Positions 36,297 to 45,832 of a stretch of 64,000 nucleotides of DNA are shown one piece after another (position 1 is the stretch's first letter; the number at the start of each line of letters is the position of its first letter). This stretch comes from Tenericutes bacterium 4572_104. Lineage in GTDB: Bacteria > Bacillota_I > Bacilli_A > Izemoplasmatales > UBA5603. Position numbers and translations under genes: made by a program. The DNA is taken from the NCBI GenBank assembly GCA_002084435.1, contig NBLG01000004.1:1-64000 (forward strand). Direction: 5' to 3'. The notes beneath the pieces are model-generated. The model had not been told where the DNA came from and ran no database searches. It saw nothing but the letters and a program-made list of their open reading frames with translations.

Positions 36297-37211
36297 CTAA
36301 AATATATTCCCAAAAATGTCCTTAAATCTTTTTGGAACCTTTTTAATAGATTCTCCAATTACCCTTGGGAAAAGAACCATTGCTTCCGCAAAAGCCATTT
36401 TTTTAATTTCTCTTTTATTTATTCCTTTTAAGTTCATAAACAAATAATTCCGACAAATTATTCCTACTCTAAGTGACAATAATGCGTTCCCTGCCCCTTG
36501 AGCTAAAGATCCAGTCACAGTTTTAATAACTGGCATCTCGGCTAAAGCATTTAAACTTGACTGTGGAAATAATTCAGAAAACTTCATGTCTTCAAGACTT
36601 TCTGCGATTAAAGCTGAACTTAAAACATTAAACGATAATCTTCCTAGTGCAGCGTAACTAGGACGAAAGCCACATTTAATAACCAATTCTTTTATTAATT
36701 TTAAATTAATGGTAAGTACAGCTAAAGCATCTAATTTTCCGTTTTGTGAAATGGCGGTAGTTAAATAAACGCTTTCTGCGTGACTCACTATTACTTTATT
36801 TAATTCCTTTTTTATCGTTTTATCAAAGATTTCTGATAAAGCAAGTTTTAATTCAAGTGGGTCATGAATATGTTCCTTAATACTATCTTTCTCCATATCC
36901 TTTAAATAATTCTCACTCAACAGATTTTTTGCTACCTTTTTGTACATATGAAAATTCTTTTTAGCATTATCAGATTCATTGAATAAACTATCAATTGAAA
37001 ATGTTGGTGAAAATAAAACCAATACAATAGGTCTTACTATTAAAACAATAAAAAGAATAGCTGATACTACATAAAAAGAATATTCTAAATATACACTAAT
37101 AGTTCTCAATCTCTCTCCGAGTTGAAGAACAGAGCTTATAATCATTAAAACAATGAAAAATAATGCAGATAATCCAATAATAATCCAAAATGTTTTCCCA
37201 AGCTTACGCAT
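36297..37211 (-). CDS. DUF697/YcjF-like membrane protein
   Basis: This 304-residue protein has two N-terminal transmembrane segments (about 8-29 and 42-66). The soluble or peripheral domain matches the DUF697 pattern SHAESVYLTTAISQNGKLDAL and a following LTINLKLIKELVIKCGFRPS. The C-terminus is basic. The function of the family is not established; some members are linked to GTPases. It overlaps the ribF 3' end by eight bases and is the last gene of the mutS2-trx-truB-ribF unit. Confidence 0.75.
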   Translation of the reverse strand: MRKLGKTFWIIIGLSALFFIVLMIISSVLQLGERLRTISVYLEYSFYVVSAILFIVLIVRPIVLVLFSPTFSIDSLFNESDNAKKNFHMYKKVAKNLLSENYLKDMEKDSIKEHIHDPLELKLALSEIFDKTIKKELNKVIVSHAESVYLTTAISQNGKLDALAVLTINLKLIKELVIKCGFRPSYAALGRLSFNVLSSALIAESLEDMKFSELFPQSSLNALAEMPVIKTVTGSLAQGAGNALLSLRVGIICRNYLFMNLKGINKREIKKMAFAEAMVLFPRVIGESIKKVPKRFKDIFGNIF

Positions 37212-38124
37212 TATTTACCTCCTTAATTTTTATTTTAACTTCTTCAATATCTTTATATATCTGTTTAGATAAATCTTCTTCTGAATCAAACTTAATTTCA
37301 GGGCGAATAAACTCTAAAAATTCTAGCTTCATTTCCTTGTTATAGAAATCTTCACAAATACCGAACACATAAGTTTCTACACTAATAGGTAGATTGTTAT
37401 AAGTTGGTTTATTCCCTACATTAGTAATTCCATAATATAACTTATCTTGATAGCTAATACGAGTAAAATAAACCCCAGATTTAGGCAAATAATATGGTAA
37501 ATAATTTATATTCGCTGTCGGATATCCTAGTTTTTTTCCTATCCCTCTTCCTAAAACAACTTCACCTTTAATAAAGAATGGTCTTCCTAATAAATAATTA
37601 GCTAATTCTAATTTCCCTTCCTCTAAAGCTTTTACTATTCTTGTAGAACCAACCTTTATATCATTAAACTTCATCTCTTCAACTACTAAAGTATCGAAGT
37701 TTTTATTTTGTTTTAATAAAACACTATCACCCTTACCAAGATAGCCAAAAGAAAAATCAAAACCAACAACTACAGTATTTGATTTTAATAAAAATCTATC
37801 AATAAATTCATAAGCTTCCATATGAATTAGTTCTTTGGAAACTTTCATAACATATAGATAATCTACCCCTAATTTTTCACAAATACTTATTTTATCATCT
37901 ATCGTCGTTAAACAGCGATGTTTTTCCCTCTTCATAAAAGCTCTTATGCTTCTAGAAAAAGTAAAGACAGCTAAAGACAATCCTTTATCTTTAGCTATAT
38001 CTTTAGCTTGTTTAATCAAATTAATATGAGCTATATGCATTCCATCAAAATAGCCTAGGCAAATAACTATATCTTTTTCAGTAATAAAATCATTTTCTTC
38101 TAAATACTTAACTTTTAGCACCAT
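37204..38124 (-). CDS. ribF: bifunctional riboflavin kinase/FAD synthetase
   Basis: RibF makes FMN and FAD from riboflavin. Residues 1-180 are the adenylyltransferase, with CLGYFDGMHIAHINL as the HIGH-like motif and RIVKALEEGKLELA at the end. Residues 185-306 are the kinase domain, with GRGIGKKLGYPTANI and the catalytic segment YGITNVGNKPT. The start overlaps the truB stop by 10 bases; truB-ribF adjacency is common in bacteria. Flavin is used here by few visible enzymes, so this is general cofactor supply. Confidence 0.95.
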   Translation of the reverse strand: MVLKVKYLEENDFITEKDIVICLGYFDGMHIAHINLIKQAKDIAKDKGLSLAVFTFSRSIRAFMKREKHRCLTTIDDKISICEKLGVDYLYVMKVSKELIHMEAYEFIDRFLLKSNTVVVGFDFSFGYLGKGDSVLLKQNKNFDTLVVEEMKFNDIKVGSTRIVKALEEGKLELANYLLGRPFFIKGEVVLGRGIGKKLGYPTANINYLPYYLPKSGVYFTRISYQDKLYYGITNVGNKPTYNNLPISVETYVFGICEDFYNKEMKLEFLEFIRPEIKFDSEEDLSKQIYKDIEEVKIKIKEVNNA

Positions 38125-38987
38125 TTCACCGACATCCGCATTTGATTTTTTTGTTCATCATAGTAATAAATAGCTAGAGGTTCTCCAGACTCACTATATA
38201 AAATTACATCTTTCTTTTCTGGAACTAAATCAGGATCTATAAAGCGACCATGTCTTACATAATGTTCAAATTCTGGAGAAATAACATGTTTATTTAAATC
38301 CATATATTTAAATGGATCTTTTAGTTCATATTTTCCCTGTTTAAAGGTTTCTAAATCAATAGCTTCTTCTATTGTAAATTGATTAATTCTAGTTCTTTCG
38401 AGTTCAACTAAGGTACCATATACACCTAAACGTTCACCTAAGTCTCTCGCGATACTTCTTATATAAGTACCTTTAGAAACTTTAAATCTTATTTGAAAGG
38501 TAAATCCAGGTTCATCTTTTAAATGCTTAAACTTATCGATAGAATAAATCTCGACTGTTCTTGGGTTAATTGGAGGGATGGTTAAATCTCTTCTTGCAAG
38601 TTCATATAATTTTCTACCATTTATTTTAATAGCTGAATATTTAGGAGGAATCTGTTCTTGTTTTCCCTTAAATGTCTTTAATTCTTTAAGAACATCTTCT
38701 TCTTTTAAATCTTCTATTTTAGTTTCTTTAACTACTTTACCGGTAATATCATCAGTATCAGTTTGAATTCCTAAACGAATAGTGGCTATATATGTTTTTG
38801 AATGATTCTCAAAATACTTTACAAGTTTAGTAGCTTTATTTACACATAAAACTAAAACGCCAGTAGCGTTTGGGTCTAGTGTTCCAATATGTCCTATGCG
38901 TCTTGTCATGAGTACCTTTCTAGCAATATCTACTATATCATGTGATGTATAAGATTTTGGTTTATTGATAATCAATACCCCGTCCAT
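38115..38987 (-). CDS. truB: tRNA pseudouridine-55 synthase
   Basis: TruB makes pseudouridine-55 in the T-loop of tRNAs. The catalytic aspartate is D38 in GHIGTLDPNATGVL, and LPPKYSAIKINGRKLYELAR-like sequence (here IPPKYSAIKINGRKLYELAR) follows. The 290-residue length is normal. AAAGGATGG upstream supports the ATG at 38987. It is followed by ribF in an overlapping arrangement. Confidence 0.96.
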   Translation of the reverse strand: MDGVLIINKPKSYTSHDIVDIARKVLMTRRIGHIGTLDPNATGVLVLCVNKATKLVKYFENHSKTYIATIRLGIQTDTDDITGKVVKETKIEDLKEEDVLKELKTFKGKQEQIPPKYSAIKINGRKLYELARRDLTIPPINPRTVEIYSIDKFKHLKDEPGFTFQIRFKVSKGTYIRSIARDLGERLGVYGTLVELERTRINQFTIEEAIDLETFKQGKYELKDPFKYMDLNKHVISPEFEHYVRHGRFIDPDLVPEKKDVILYSESGEPLAIYYYDEQKNQMRMSVKWC

Positions 38988-39000
38988 AAAAACCATCCTT

Positions 39001-39258
39001 TCATTTAATAAAATCTATAATATCTTCTCGATACATAGATCCCTTTATTCGTTTTGTTTCTTTATTGGATTCCAATAATATTATTGTTGGAACTCCATCA
39101 ACCTTATATTTATCTACTAAATCTTTTTGTTCAAAAACATCTATTTTTTCATATTCTAATGGAAAAAGATCTTCTTTTTTTAAGCGTTCTACGCGTTTAT
39201 TAATAGCGTGACATTTCCCACATCTAGCTGAATAAAATAAAATTAATTTTCTTTTCAT
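39001..39258 (-). CDS. small thioredoxin-like protein
   Basis: This 85-residue protein is a minimal thioredoxin fold. It has an active-site CGKC at residues 13-16 (YSARCGKCHAI) and the cis-proline segment VDGVPTIILLE. The motif differs from the CGPC of canonical thioredoxin. It is likely a small thiol-disulfide protein; the partner is unknown. It lies between mutS2 and truB with 7- and 13-nt gaps. Confidence 0.85.
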   Translation of the reverse strand: MKRKLILFYSARCGKCHAINKRVERLKKEDLFPLEYEKIDVFEQKDLVDKYKVDGVPTIILLESNKETKRIKGSMYREDIIDFIK

Positions 39259-39265
39259 CTTCTAC

Positions 39266-41584
39266 CTACTTAAAGTATATCACTGTTACGCCTTTACCGC
39301 CTTCATTTTGACCGCCTGGGCGCATTTTTTTTATTTGTGAATTATTTTTAACAAATTCATCTACTGCTTTTTTTAAAGCCCCTGTACCATAACCATGAAT
39401 TATATAGGCAAACTCTAAATTATTTATTAAACAAGTATCAACGAATTTATCTAATTCATCTATTGCATCTAAATAACGATAGCCTCTTAAGTCTAATTCC
39501 ATTTTAGCTTCACTTGTCTTTAATACAGTTCCCTTTATAGGATTAACAACTTTTTTTGGTGTATCTATATATTCTAAATCAGATTCCAATAAAGTCACAG
39601 TTAAACTTCCCATTAACACTTCATATTTACCATGAGGTAATTTCTTATTAACAATGCCGTTCCTTTGATAAGGTATTATTAAAACCTTATCCCCAACACT
39701 AATTTTAGTTTGAACTGTTTTTTGATAAGAATCATCAATTTGATTAATAGATTTAGCTTCGTGTTTTAATCTTGCAAGTTCATGTTCTTTAAAAGTGGCT
39801 GATTGTTTTAATTCATTTAAATCATTAATTATTTTTTTAGCTTTTGATTCTAACTTTTCTAGTTCAATTCTCTTCTCGTTTTCTAAATCGGATAACAACT
39901 TATTCTGCCTAACTTTTTCTTCAATATAAAGTTTATCTAATTTTTCTTGTTTTGACTTTAATAAATTAATCTCTTCTTTATATTTTAAAATAGTTTCTTC
40001 TAATTCAATACTTTGTTTTTCTAGTTTTTTTATTAAATGAGAGACATCCGTATCGAAAGATAATGATACTTTTTTGGCCGCTTCAATTACAGATGCATTT
40101 AACCCTAATCTTTTGGCTATTTCTAATGCATTAGAAGTTCCTGGTACACCTATTTTAAGTTTATATGTTGGTTTTAAAGTATCTATATCAAATTCTACTG
40201 ATGCGTTTATTGTATCATCTAAATCAAAAGCATATGTTTTGAGTTCTGGATAATGCGTCGTAACCATTGAATATAAATTGAATTTACGCAAATAATTAAT
40301 AATACTAATAGCTAGAGAAGCACCTTCTTTAGGATCTGTCCCAGAACCTATTTCATCTAATAATACCAAAGATTTTGATTTTACATTTTTCATTATATAA
40401 GTTATTTTTGATATATGTGATGAAAATGTTGATAAGGATTGTTCGATTGATTGTTCATCACCAATATCTGCGAATATTCCTGAAAATACAACTGTTTTAG
40501 ATCCTTCATCTACAGGAATTAATATACCAGATTGTAGCATTATTGATAATAATCCCAAAGTTTTTAAAGTTACAGTTTTTCCACCAGTATTAGGCCCTGT
40601 AATAATAATATGATGATAATCATGAAAATTAATATTATTTCCGACAACCTCTGCTTGTGGTATTAAAGGATGTCTTGCGTTTAATAAATTAATCTCATTT
40701 TCTGTAAGAGAAGGTTTTGAAGAATTAAATTTAATTGCGTGTTTCGCTTTAGCAAACACAATATCTAAATATGTTAATATGTCAAGATTACTTCTTAAAG
40801 ATAAAACATTCTCCCCTACTGATTTTGTTAATTCTTTTAATATTCTATCTACTTCTTTCTTTTCTTCTAATAAGAGATTCTGTAACTCGTTATTTAAGAC
40901 AAAACAACTGATAGGTTCCATAAATACTGTTTCACCACTACTAGATAAATCATGTACTACTCCTTTAAAACTGTTTTTATATTCAGCTTTAATAGGTAAT
41001 ACAAGGCGGTTATTTCTAATCGTAATAAGAGAATCAGTTAGTTTATTAGCTTCTTGACGAAGCAAAGAATTGATTTTAGTTTCTATTCTTTCTTCTAAGA
41101 TTTTAATTTTCTTTCTTAATTTAGAAAGCTTAATAGATGCATTATCATATATCTTTCCTGTTTTATCAATTACGGTTTCAATTTCTTCTTTTAATTTAGG
41201 AAGACTAATTAAATTTTGGTAATACCCGTCTAAAGCATCACTTTCAATATCTAATTGATGAATCTTTTTAATATATGTTTGACTTCTTGAAATAGCTTCT
41301 TGGTGGCTTACAATACGCAAGAATTCTTCAATATTAAGTATTGATCCTATTTCAGCTTTCTTTAAAGATTCTTTGATATTCAATACTCCAGTAAGAGGTG
41401 TTTCATTAAGACGCTGAATAAAAATCATTGCCTCATAAGTTTCTTCTAATAATTTTTTAATCATTTTTTGATTAACCAAAGGCTTTAATAACAAAACATC
41501 CGTCTTAGCTAAGTCGGTAATAGTATAATCTCTAATTTGCATTAAAATTTTCTCGAATTCTAATTTTCTTGTTTCAGCTAGCAT
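39266..41584 (-). CDS. mutS2: MutS2 ATPase/endonuclease
   Basis: MutS2 is linked to suppression of homologous recombination and to rescue of collided ribosomes. The 772-residue protein lacks the mismatch-recognition domain of MutS1. It has the ATPase Walker A TGPNTGGKTVTLKT and Walker B VLLDEIGSGTDPKEG. A coiled-coil region (about 510-640) follows, then a C-terminal Smr nuclease domain with LDLRGYR and IIHGYGTGAL. It heads an operon and diverges from rnhC across a 66-bp spacer with overlapping promoters. Confidence 0.96.
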   Translation of the reverse strand: MLAETRKLEFEKILMQIRDYTITDLAKTDVLLLKPLVNQKMIKKLLEETYEAMIFIQRLNETPLTGVLNIKESLKKAEIGSILNIEEFLRIVSHQEAISRSQTYIKKIHQLDIESDALDGYYQNLISLPKLKEEIETVIDKTGKIYDNASIKLSKLRKKIKILEERIETKINSLLRQEANKLTDSLITIRNNRLVLPIKAEYKNSFKGVVHDLSSSGETVFMEPISCFVLNNELQNLLLEEKKEVDRILKELTKSVGENVLSLRSNLDILTYLDIVFAKAKHAIKFNSSKPSLTENEINLLNARHPLIPQAEVVGNNINFHDYHHIIITGPNTGGKTVTLKTLGLLSIMLQSGILIPVDEGSKTVVFSGIFADIGDEQSIEQSLSTFSSHISKITYIMKNVKSKSLVLLDEIGSGTDPKEGASLAISIINYLRKFNLYSMVTTHYPELKTYAFDLDDTINASVEFDIDTLKPTYKLKIGVPGTSNALEIAKRLGLNASVIEAAKKVSLSFDTDVSHLIKKLEKQSIELEETILKYKEEINLLKSKQEKLDKLYIEEKVRQNKLLSDLENEKRIELEKLESKAKKIINDLNELKQSATFKEHELARLKHEAKSINQIDDSYQKTVQTKISVGDKVLIIPYQRNGIVNKKLPHGKYEVLMGSLTVTLLESDLEYIDTPKKVVNPIKGTVLKTSEAKMELDLRGYRYLDAIDELDKFVDTCLINNLEFAYIIHGYGTGALKKAVDEFVKNNSQIKKMRPGGQNEGGKGVTVIYFK

Positions 41585-41650
41585 TTCCTCACCTTCTGTT
41601 ACTTCTATTTTAACATAAAATATGGTAAAATAGTATTAGGAGTTGAGACA

Positions 41651-42547
41651 ATGAACTACGATTTTGTAATTGATGAACATAATTTAGAAAAACTTGTTAA
41701 TTACTATCATCAATTTTTAGAAGAAAAAAAAGATTCAAGAATCTTGTATTCTTTTAAAAGCCCAGATTTTAAAATAACTATATATAACACCAAAAAAGTT
41801 CTGTTTCAGGGGAAGCGTGCATTTGAAGAATATTCGCTTTGGGCAGAGCATTTTGGTTATGAAGTAAAGAAACCAGTTGATAAATCAATATATATAAATG
41901 AATACTTCGCAGAGGCTGTAATTGGTTCTGATGAAGTAGGAACTGGCGATTTCTTTGGCCCTGTAGTAGTTTGCGCAGCTTTGGTGTCCCCTAAAGACTA
42001 TGAAGAGCTTGACAAATTAAATGTTCGCGATAGTAAGAACTTAAATGACAAACAGATTATTTCTATGGGTTCAAAATTGATTCAAACTATTCCTTATCAT
42101 ATTCTTGTATTAAGCCCTGCTAAATTTAATGACTTAACCGCTAAAGGTTATAACATGAATAAGATAAAAGCTTATTTGCATAACCACGCTATTAAAAAGA
42201 TGGTCTCAAAACATAAATATTTCGATAGAGTTATAATTGATGAGTTTTGTAGTAAAAAGTTATATTTCGATTATTTAAAAGATGAAGAAATATACAAAAA
42301 TGTTACCTTTCATACAAAAGCTGAAAGCATCCATAAATCCGTGGCTGTAGCTTCTATTATAGCTAGATATAAATTTATTTTAGAAATCGACAGAATTTCT
42401 AAAAGTATTGGAATAACTCTTCCAAAAGGAAGTGGTCCATCAACTGATGCTATTGGAAGGTTAATTTACTTGCAACACGGAAAAGATTATTTTTATAAAA
42501 TTGCTAAAATCAACTTTAAAAACATGAATAAAATTATCAATCAGTAA
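41651..42547 (+). CDS. rnhC: ribonuclease HIII
   Basis: RNase HIII removes RNA from RNA-DNA hybrids. The 298-residue protein has the N-terminal TBP-like substrate domain (about 1-85) and a type 2 RNase H core with VIGSDEVGTGDFFGPVV and VRDSKNLNDKQ, then VIIDEFC. The DEDE active-site pattern with N-terminal extension separates it from RnhB. AGGAG lies 9 nt before the ATG. It is one of only four plus-strand genes, with its own terminator. Confidence 0.95.
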   Translation: MNYDFVIDEHNLEKLVNYYHQFLEEKKDSRILYSFKSPDFKITIYNTKKVLFQGKRAFEEYSLWAEHFGYEVKKPVDKSIYINEYFAEAVIGSDEVGTGDFFGPVVVCAALVSPKDYEELDKLNVRDSKNLNDKQIISMGSKLIQTIPYHILVLSPAKFNDLTAKGYNMNKIKAYLHNHAIKKMVSKHKYFDRVIIDEFCSKKLYFDYLKDEEIYKNVTFHTKAESIHKSVAVASIIARYKFILEIDRISKSIGITLPKGSGPSTDAIGRLIYLQHGKDYFYKIAKINFKNMNKIINQ

Positions 42548-42562
42548 AAAGAAATAGACAAA

Positions 42563-42588
42563 CAAAAAGGCTTGAAATTAAGCCTTTT
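42563..42588. terminator. bidirectional terminator between rnhC and the ABC exporter operon
   Basis: AAAAAGGCTT and AAGCCTTTTT form a perfect stem around GAAATT, with T runs on both strands. Confidence 0.9.
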
Positions 42589-42594
42589 TATTTA

Positions 42595-42786
42595 TTACAA
42601 TAATAACCCAAGTAATAGTGCAGCTATTCCGAATACTAAAACTATGATTTGAACTCCTAATTCTCCTTTAAACATTTTCTTCATGATTTCAAATTTCTTC
42701 ATTTTCCAAATAAAAGGTGGTTTTAAAAGTCCAATATAGATACATAATATACCATAGATAATTAATGCAATTTTCCACCAATCCAT
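42595..42786 (-). CDS. small membrane protein at the end of the ABC exporter operon
   Basis: This 63-residue protein has two hydrophobic segments (about 4-22 and 43-62) and a basic loop between them. I do not recognise a family. It lies 11 nt after the second permease, so it may be an accessory subunit of the ABC-2 exporter or an unrelated small membrane protein. Confidence 0.65.
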   Translation of the reverse strand: MDWWKIALIIYGILCIYIGLLKPPFIWKMKKFEIMKKMFKGELGVQIIVLVFGIAALLLGLLL

Positions 42787-42797
42787 ATTCTTCCCTC

Positions 42798-43520
42798 CTA
42801 TATATTAGCTTTTTTTATATATAATTTGAATAATAGCAACAAGAAAAACATATTAAAAACAACACCTAAAACAAAATATACACCAAAACTAAAATTAACC
42901 TCAATCATTGGCAACATTTCCATTTGGATTAACCTTGCAGGCCAAGATTCGGGTGAAAACAACAAAAATATTTCCTTCCAATCAAAAACAAAAAATACTA
43001 AAGTTGGTAAAATTAATATTACACCAGTCAGTTTCATAATTACAAAACCTTCTACTTTGTTTCTCGCAAGAGAACATACAATCAAAGTTATTAAAGGACC
43101 TGACAAAGCACTTAATAAAGATATCAATATTATTTTAATAAAGTTTACATTAGGTAAAAAATTAGTAATATATATCAAAATAATCGTGGCTAAAACTCCA
43201 AATATATAACTGATTATCAATTTTAGAATTATATAAAATCTAACAGATATAGGAGTTATTTTTAAACTCATTAAAACTCCGTCATCCTTGTCATCCAAAA
43301 GAGTAAAAGCTGTAATAGCCCCAAAAATATATCCAATCATTAAAATCATTATCATAATTATAATTTCTGGAGTTGGATTACCTGGAGGTACTGAATCTTC
43401 TATGATAGGTATTATATAATATAAAATGCCTCCTAATATAATAGGGAAAAACACAAAGAAAACATTCATTTTATCTCTAAATATATTTTTTAACTCTGAC
43501 TTAATCACTGTCTTAATCAT
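42798..43520 (-). CDS. ABC-2 type transporter permease 2
   Basis: This 240-residue protein has about six transmembrane helices and an ABC-2 organisation: a cytoplasmic N-terminus (IKSELKNIFRDKMNV), a loop DDKDDGVLMSLKITPISV before helix 3, and a long extracellular loop near the C-terminus. It would pair with permease 1 and the ATPase at 44251-45111. The substrate is not evident; ABC-2 exporters move drugs, lipids or peptides. Confidence 0.85.
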   Translation of the reverse strand: MIKTVIKSELKNIFRDKMNVFFVFFPIILGGILYYIIPIIEDSVPPGNPTPEIIIMIMILMIGYIFGAITAFTLLDDKDDGVLMSLKITPISVRFYIILKLIISYIFGVLATIILIYITNFLPNVNFIKIILISLLSALSGPLITLIVCSLARNKVEGFVIMKLTGVILILPTLVFFVFDWKEIFLLFSPESWPARLIQMEMLPMIEVNFSFGVYFVLGVVFNMFFLLLLFKLYIKKANI

Positions 43521-43523
43521 GGG

Positions 43524-44261
43524 TTACACCCCGCTTTGTTTTATTGAATATTCTTTAAATTTAGGTATCACTAAATAATAATAAGTAAATATAGAACCTA
43601 TAATTAAATATCCCAAACTAAAATAATATTTCCAAGTAAAAACATAGGATTTAAAACCTCCGCCTATTACTTCGGTCCCTGCTTGTATAGGGTTTAAGAG
43701 CATAAGATATTCAAACCATTTATTTGTAAAAACATTTAATTGATATAAAATATTAGGAATCATTAAAACAAATGAAAATATCATAACATTCATCAACATC
43801 TCAGTAAAACTTTTTTGATAATAAGCCATATAAAAACCTAAAATAGTATGAAAAGCAGTCGTTAAAATTATTCCTATAAGAATCAAAAAATAATTTATTT
43901 GAATATCTCTAATAAAGATAAACACAATAATTATTAATATTGATGAAAATGTATTATGAATTGAATTAGCTAATACTTTGGAAAATATTAATTCTTTATT
44001 AGTTGAAGGTGTCACAAGCATAGTGGAAATGGTTGATTCGCTTTTTTCAAAAAACATCACTGAACCAATATATATTATACTCATTAATGTCGCATCTATT
44101 AATAATAAAATAGGTAATATAGCATTAAATATAGTCGCATTCACAAAAAATAAGACCAATCCCCAAATTATTGCTATTAACATACTTATAGAAAATATAT
44201 TATATTTATTTAACCTAGATAACTCACCTTTTACAAGAACTAATAATCTATTATAATTCAT
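43524..44261 (-). CDS. ABC-2 type transporter permease 1
   Basis: This 245-residue protein has about six transmembrane helices with the typical FEKSESTISTMLVTPSTNKE loop after helix 2, a classic ABC-2 element. It overlaps the ATPase gene by 11 bases and precedes permease 2 by 3 bases, indicating a heteromeric exporter made of two different permeases. Confidence 0.88.
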   Translation of the reverse strand: MNYNRLLVLVKGELSRLNKYNIFSISMLIAIIWGLVLFFVNATIFNAILPILLLIDATLMSIIYIGSVMFFEKSESTISTMLVTPSTNKELIFSKVLANSIHNTFSSILIIIVFIFIRDIQINYFLILIGIILTTAFHTILGFYMAYYQKSFTEMLMNVMIFSFVLMIPNILYQLNVFTNKWFEYLMLLNPIQAGTEVIGGGFKSYVFTWKYYFSLGYLIIGSIFTYYYLVIPKFKEYSIKQSGV

Positions 44262-45111
44262 CTTTTAACCCTACCCCTGTAACTTTAATAAATATATCTT
44301 CTAGGGTTGTTTCTCCACTGTGTATTGTCTCTATTTTTTTTGTTTGTAAAAGGTTTAAAAATTCTTGGTTTTTACCTATATCCTCCATTGAAAAAACTGC
44401 TTTTTTAGTTATGTTATCTTCTTTATATTCTAGTTTTAATTCTCTTTTTCCGTAATTTATTTTAAGATTTCTTGGAGAATCTACTTCTTTAATTTCACCA
44501 TTAACTATAAAAGCTACTCTATCGCATAATTCATCGATATCAGACATAATATGCGATGTAATAAAAACAGTTCCCCCAGATTCTCTAAATTCTTTAATTA
44601 AGTCTTTAAGAATCTTAGCGTTTGCAGGATCTATTCCATTTGTTGGTTCATCTAAAAATAGCATTTTTGGTTTATTTAATAAGGCTCTTACTATATTTAG
44701 GCGAATCTTCATTCCCTTACTAAATTCCCCTACCATTTTATCTCTTGATTCCCAAAGTCCAACTCTTTTCATCAAACTTTCAATGTCTGCGTTTCTTTTA
44801 TATAATTTCAAAAAGAATTCAATATTTTCCATAGCTGTCATCTTGGAAAAATGGATAGGCATTTCAAAGCTAACACCGATATCTTCATAAAATGCATTAT
44901 CATATTCTAATATATTTTTACCATTATAAGAAATATTACCACGATAATCCTCTAAAATCTTAATCAATATCTTTTGAGTAGTACTTTTTCCAGCCCCACT
45001 AGGTCCTAAAAATCCAAAAATTTCACCTTTTTTAATCTCAAAACTAATTCCTTTAATAACATCCTCTGCATTATTGTGGTATTTAAAATATAAATTTTCA
45101 ACTTTAAACAT
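44251..45111 (-). CDS. ABC transporter ATP-binding protein of the ABC-2 exporter
   Basis: This 286-residue ATPase has Walker A GFLGPSGAGKSTTQ, the signature GEFSKGMKIRLNIVRA (FSKGM in place of LSGGQ), Walker B MLFLDEPTNGIDP and the switch FITSHIMSD. The ATG at 45111 (MFKVENLYFKY) overlaps the tetR stop by 8 bases and has GGTGA upstream. The exporter is directly controlled by the preceding TetR repressor. Confidence 0.93.
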   Translation of the reverse strand: MFKVENLYFKYHNNAEDVIKGISFEIKKGEIFGFLGPSGAGKSTTQKILIKILEDYRGNISYNGKNILEYDNAFYEDIGVSFEMPIHFSKMTAMENIEFFLKLYKRNADIESLMKRVGLWESRDKMVGEFSKGMKIRLNIVRALLNKPKMLFLDEPTNGIDPANAKILKDLIKEFRESGGTVFITSHIMSDIDELCDRVAFIVNGEIKEVDSPRNLKINYGKRELKLEYKEDNITKKAVFSMEDIGKNQEFLNLLQTKKIETIHSGETTLEDIFIKVTGVGLKDEL

Positions 45112-45724
45112 CTCGTTCACCATTAGTTACACCATGTTCAATTATATTAATGATTTGGTTAACCCTTTCTAAAATATTATCATAATCGTTGTTTTTTATA
45201 TTTTCTATTGAGATATTCATTGTTAAATCGATAACAAGTTTTGCGAATATCTCTGGTGAAATATCTTTTCTTATTCTTCCTTTTTCTTGATCGTTTTTAA
45301 TATAATTTATATAGTAAGTAGTTGCAATAACAATAGAATCTTTTATTATTTTATTGTACATCTTCCCTTTTAAATTAAGTAAATTGGTAAATATCTTAAT
45401 AAATTTAGGGTTTTCTGCCGCAAAATTAATACCTGCAATATATAATTCTTTAAAAAGATTTAAAAACGGTTTATCTTCTTCATTCTTTAATAATTTTTCA
45501 AGATATTCCATCTTTTTATCTTTAATAAGTTCAATAATATACAAATAGAGATCATCTTTATTTTCAAAATACTGATAAATTGAACCTCTTGGTATTTTTG
45601 CCTGACGAATAATATTTGATAATTTTGCATTTTCATATGAATTTTTAGCAAATTCATCAATAGCCGCTTCTATTATTCTATCCTTTTTTTCTTTACTTAG
45701 ATTAAAAAATGTTTTATATGGGAT
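45104..45724 (-). CDS. TetR family repressor with an apparent ATC start codon
   Basis: The frame encodes PYKTFFNLSKEKKDRIIEAA, then a helix-turn-helix LSNIIRQAKIPRGSIYQYFENKDDL and a ligand domain, about 206 residues in all. This matches a complete TetR regulator. No ATG, GTG or TTG precedes the DNA-binding domain in frame after the upstream TAA; an ATC at 45724 stands exactly where ATG is expected, with AAAGGTGGTG upstream. A TTG at 45544 would lose the whole DNA-binding domain. It likely represses itself and the ABC-2 exporter through the operator at 45743-45758. Confidence 0.8.
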   Translation of the reverse strand: MPYKTFFNLSKEKKDRIIEAAIDEFAKNSYENAKLSNIIRQAKIPRGSIYQYFENKDDLYLYIIELIKDKKMEYLEKLLKNEEDKPFLNLFKELYIAGINFAAENPKFIKIFTNLLNLKGKMYNKIIKDSIVIATTYYINYIKNDQEKGRIRKDISPEIFAKLVIDLTMNISIENIKNNDYDNILERVNQIINIIEHGVTNGERDV

Positions 45725-45742
45725 TTAAATCACCACCTTTAT

Positions 45743-45758
45743 ATGACAATGTTGTCAT
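45743..45758. promoter_or_regulatory. TetR operator
   Basis: ATGACAA-TG-TTGTCAT is a perfect 7-bp inverted repeat with a two-base centre, placed over the predicted transcription start just downstream of the -10 box. Position and symmetry fit a repressor site for the TetR protein encoded downstream. Confidence 0.8.
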
Positions 45759-45762
45759 TTTT

Positions 45763-45791
45763 AGTATAAACAAGTTTTATATATTTGTCAA
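45763..45791 (-). promoter_or_regulatory. promoter of the tetR-ABC exporter operon
   Basis: A perfect -35 TTGACA (45791-45786), a 17-nt spacer and TATACT (45768-45763). The operator lies at the start point. Confidence 0.88.
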
Positions 45792-45805
45792 ATTTGATTG
45801 TTTTT

Positions 45806-45832
45806 ATAAAAAAAAACAACCAAAATAAGGTT
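45806..45832 (-). terminator. possible weak terminator after rluD
   Basis: A short AACC/GGTT stem is followed by nine T on the minus strand, just after the rluD stop. The stem is only 4 bp. Confidence 0.35.

Noticed and set aside
45104..45544. Short TetR gene starting at TTG 45544
   Set aside because: It would lack the whole DNA-binding domain, which is present in the same frame directly upstream.
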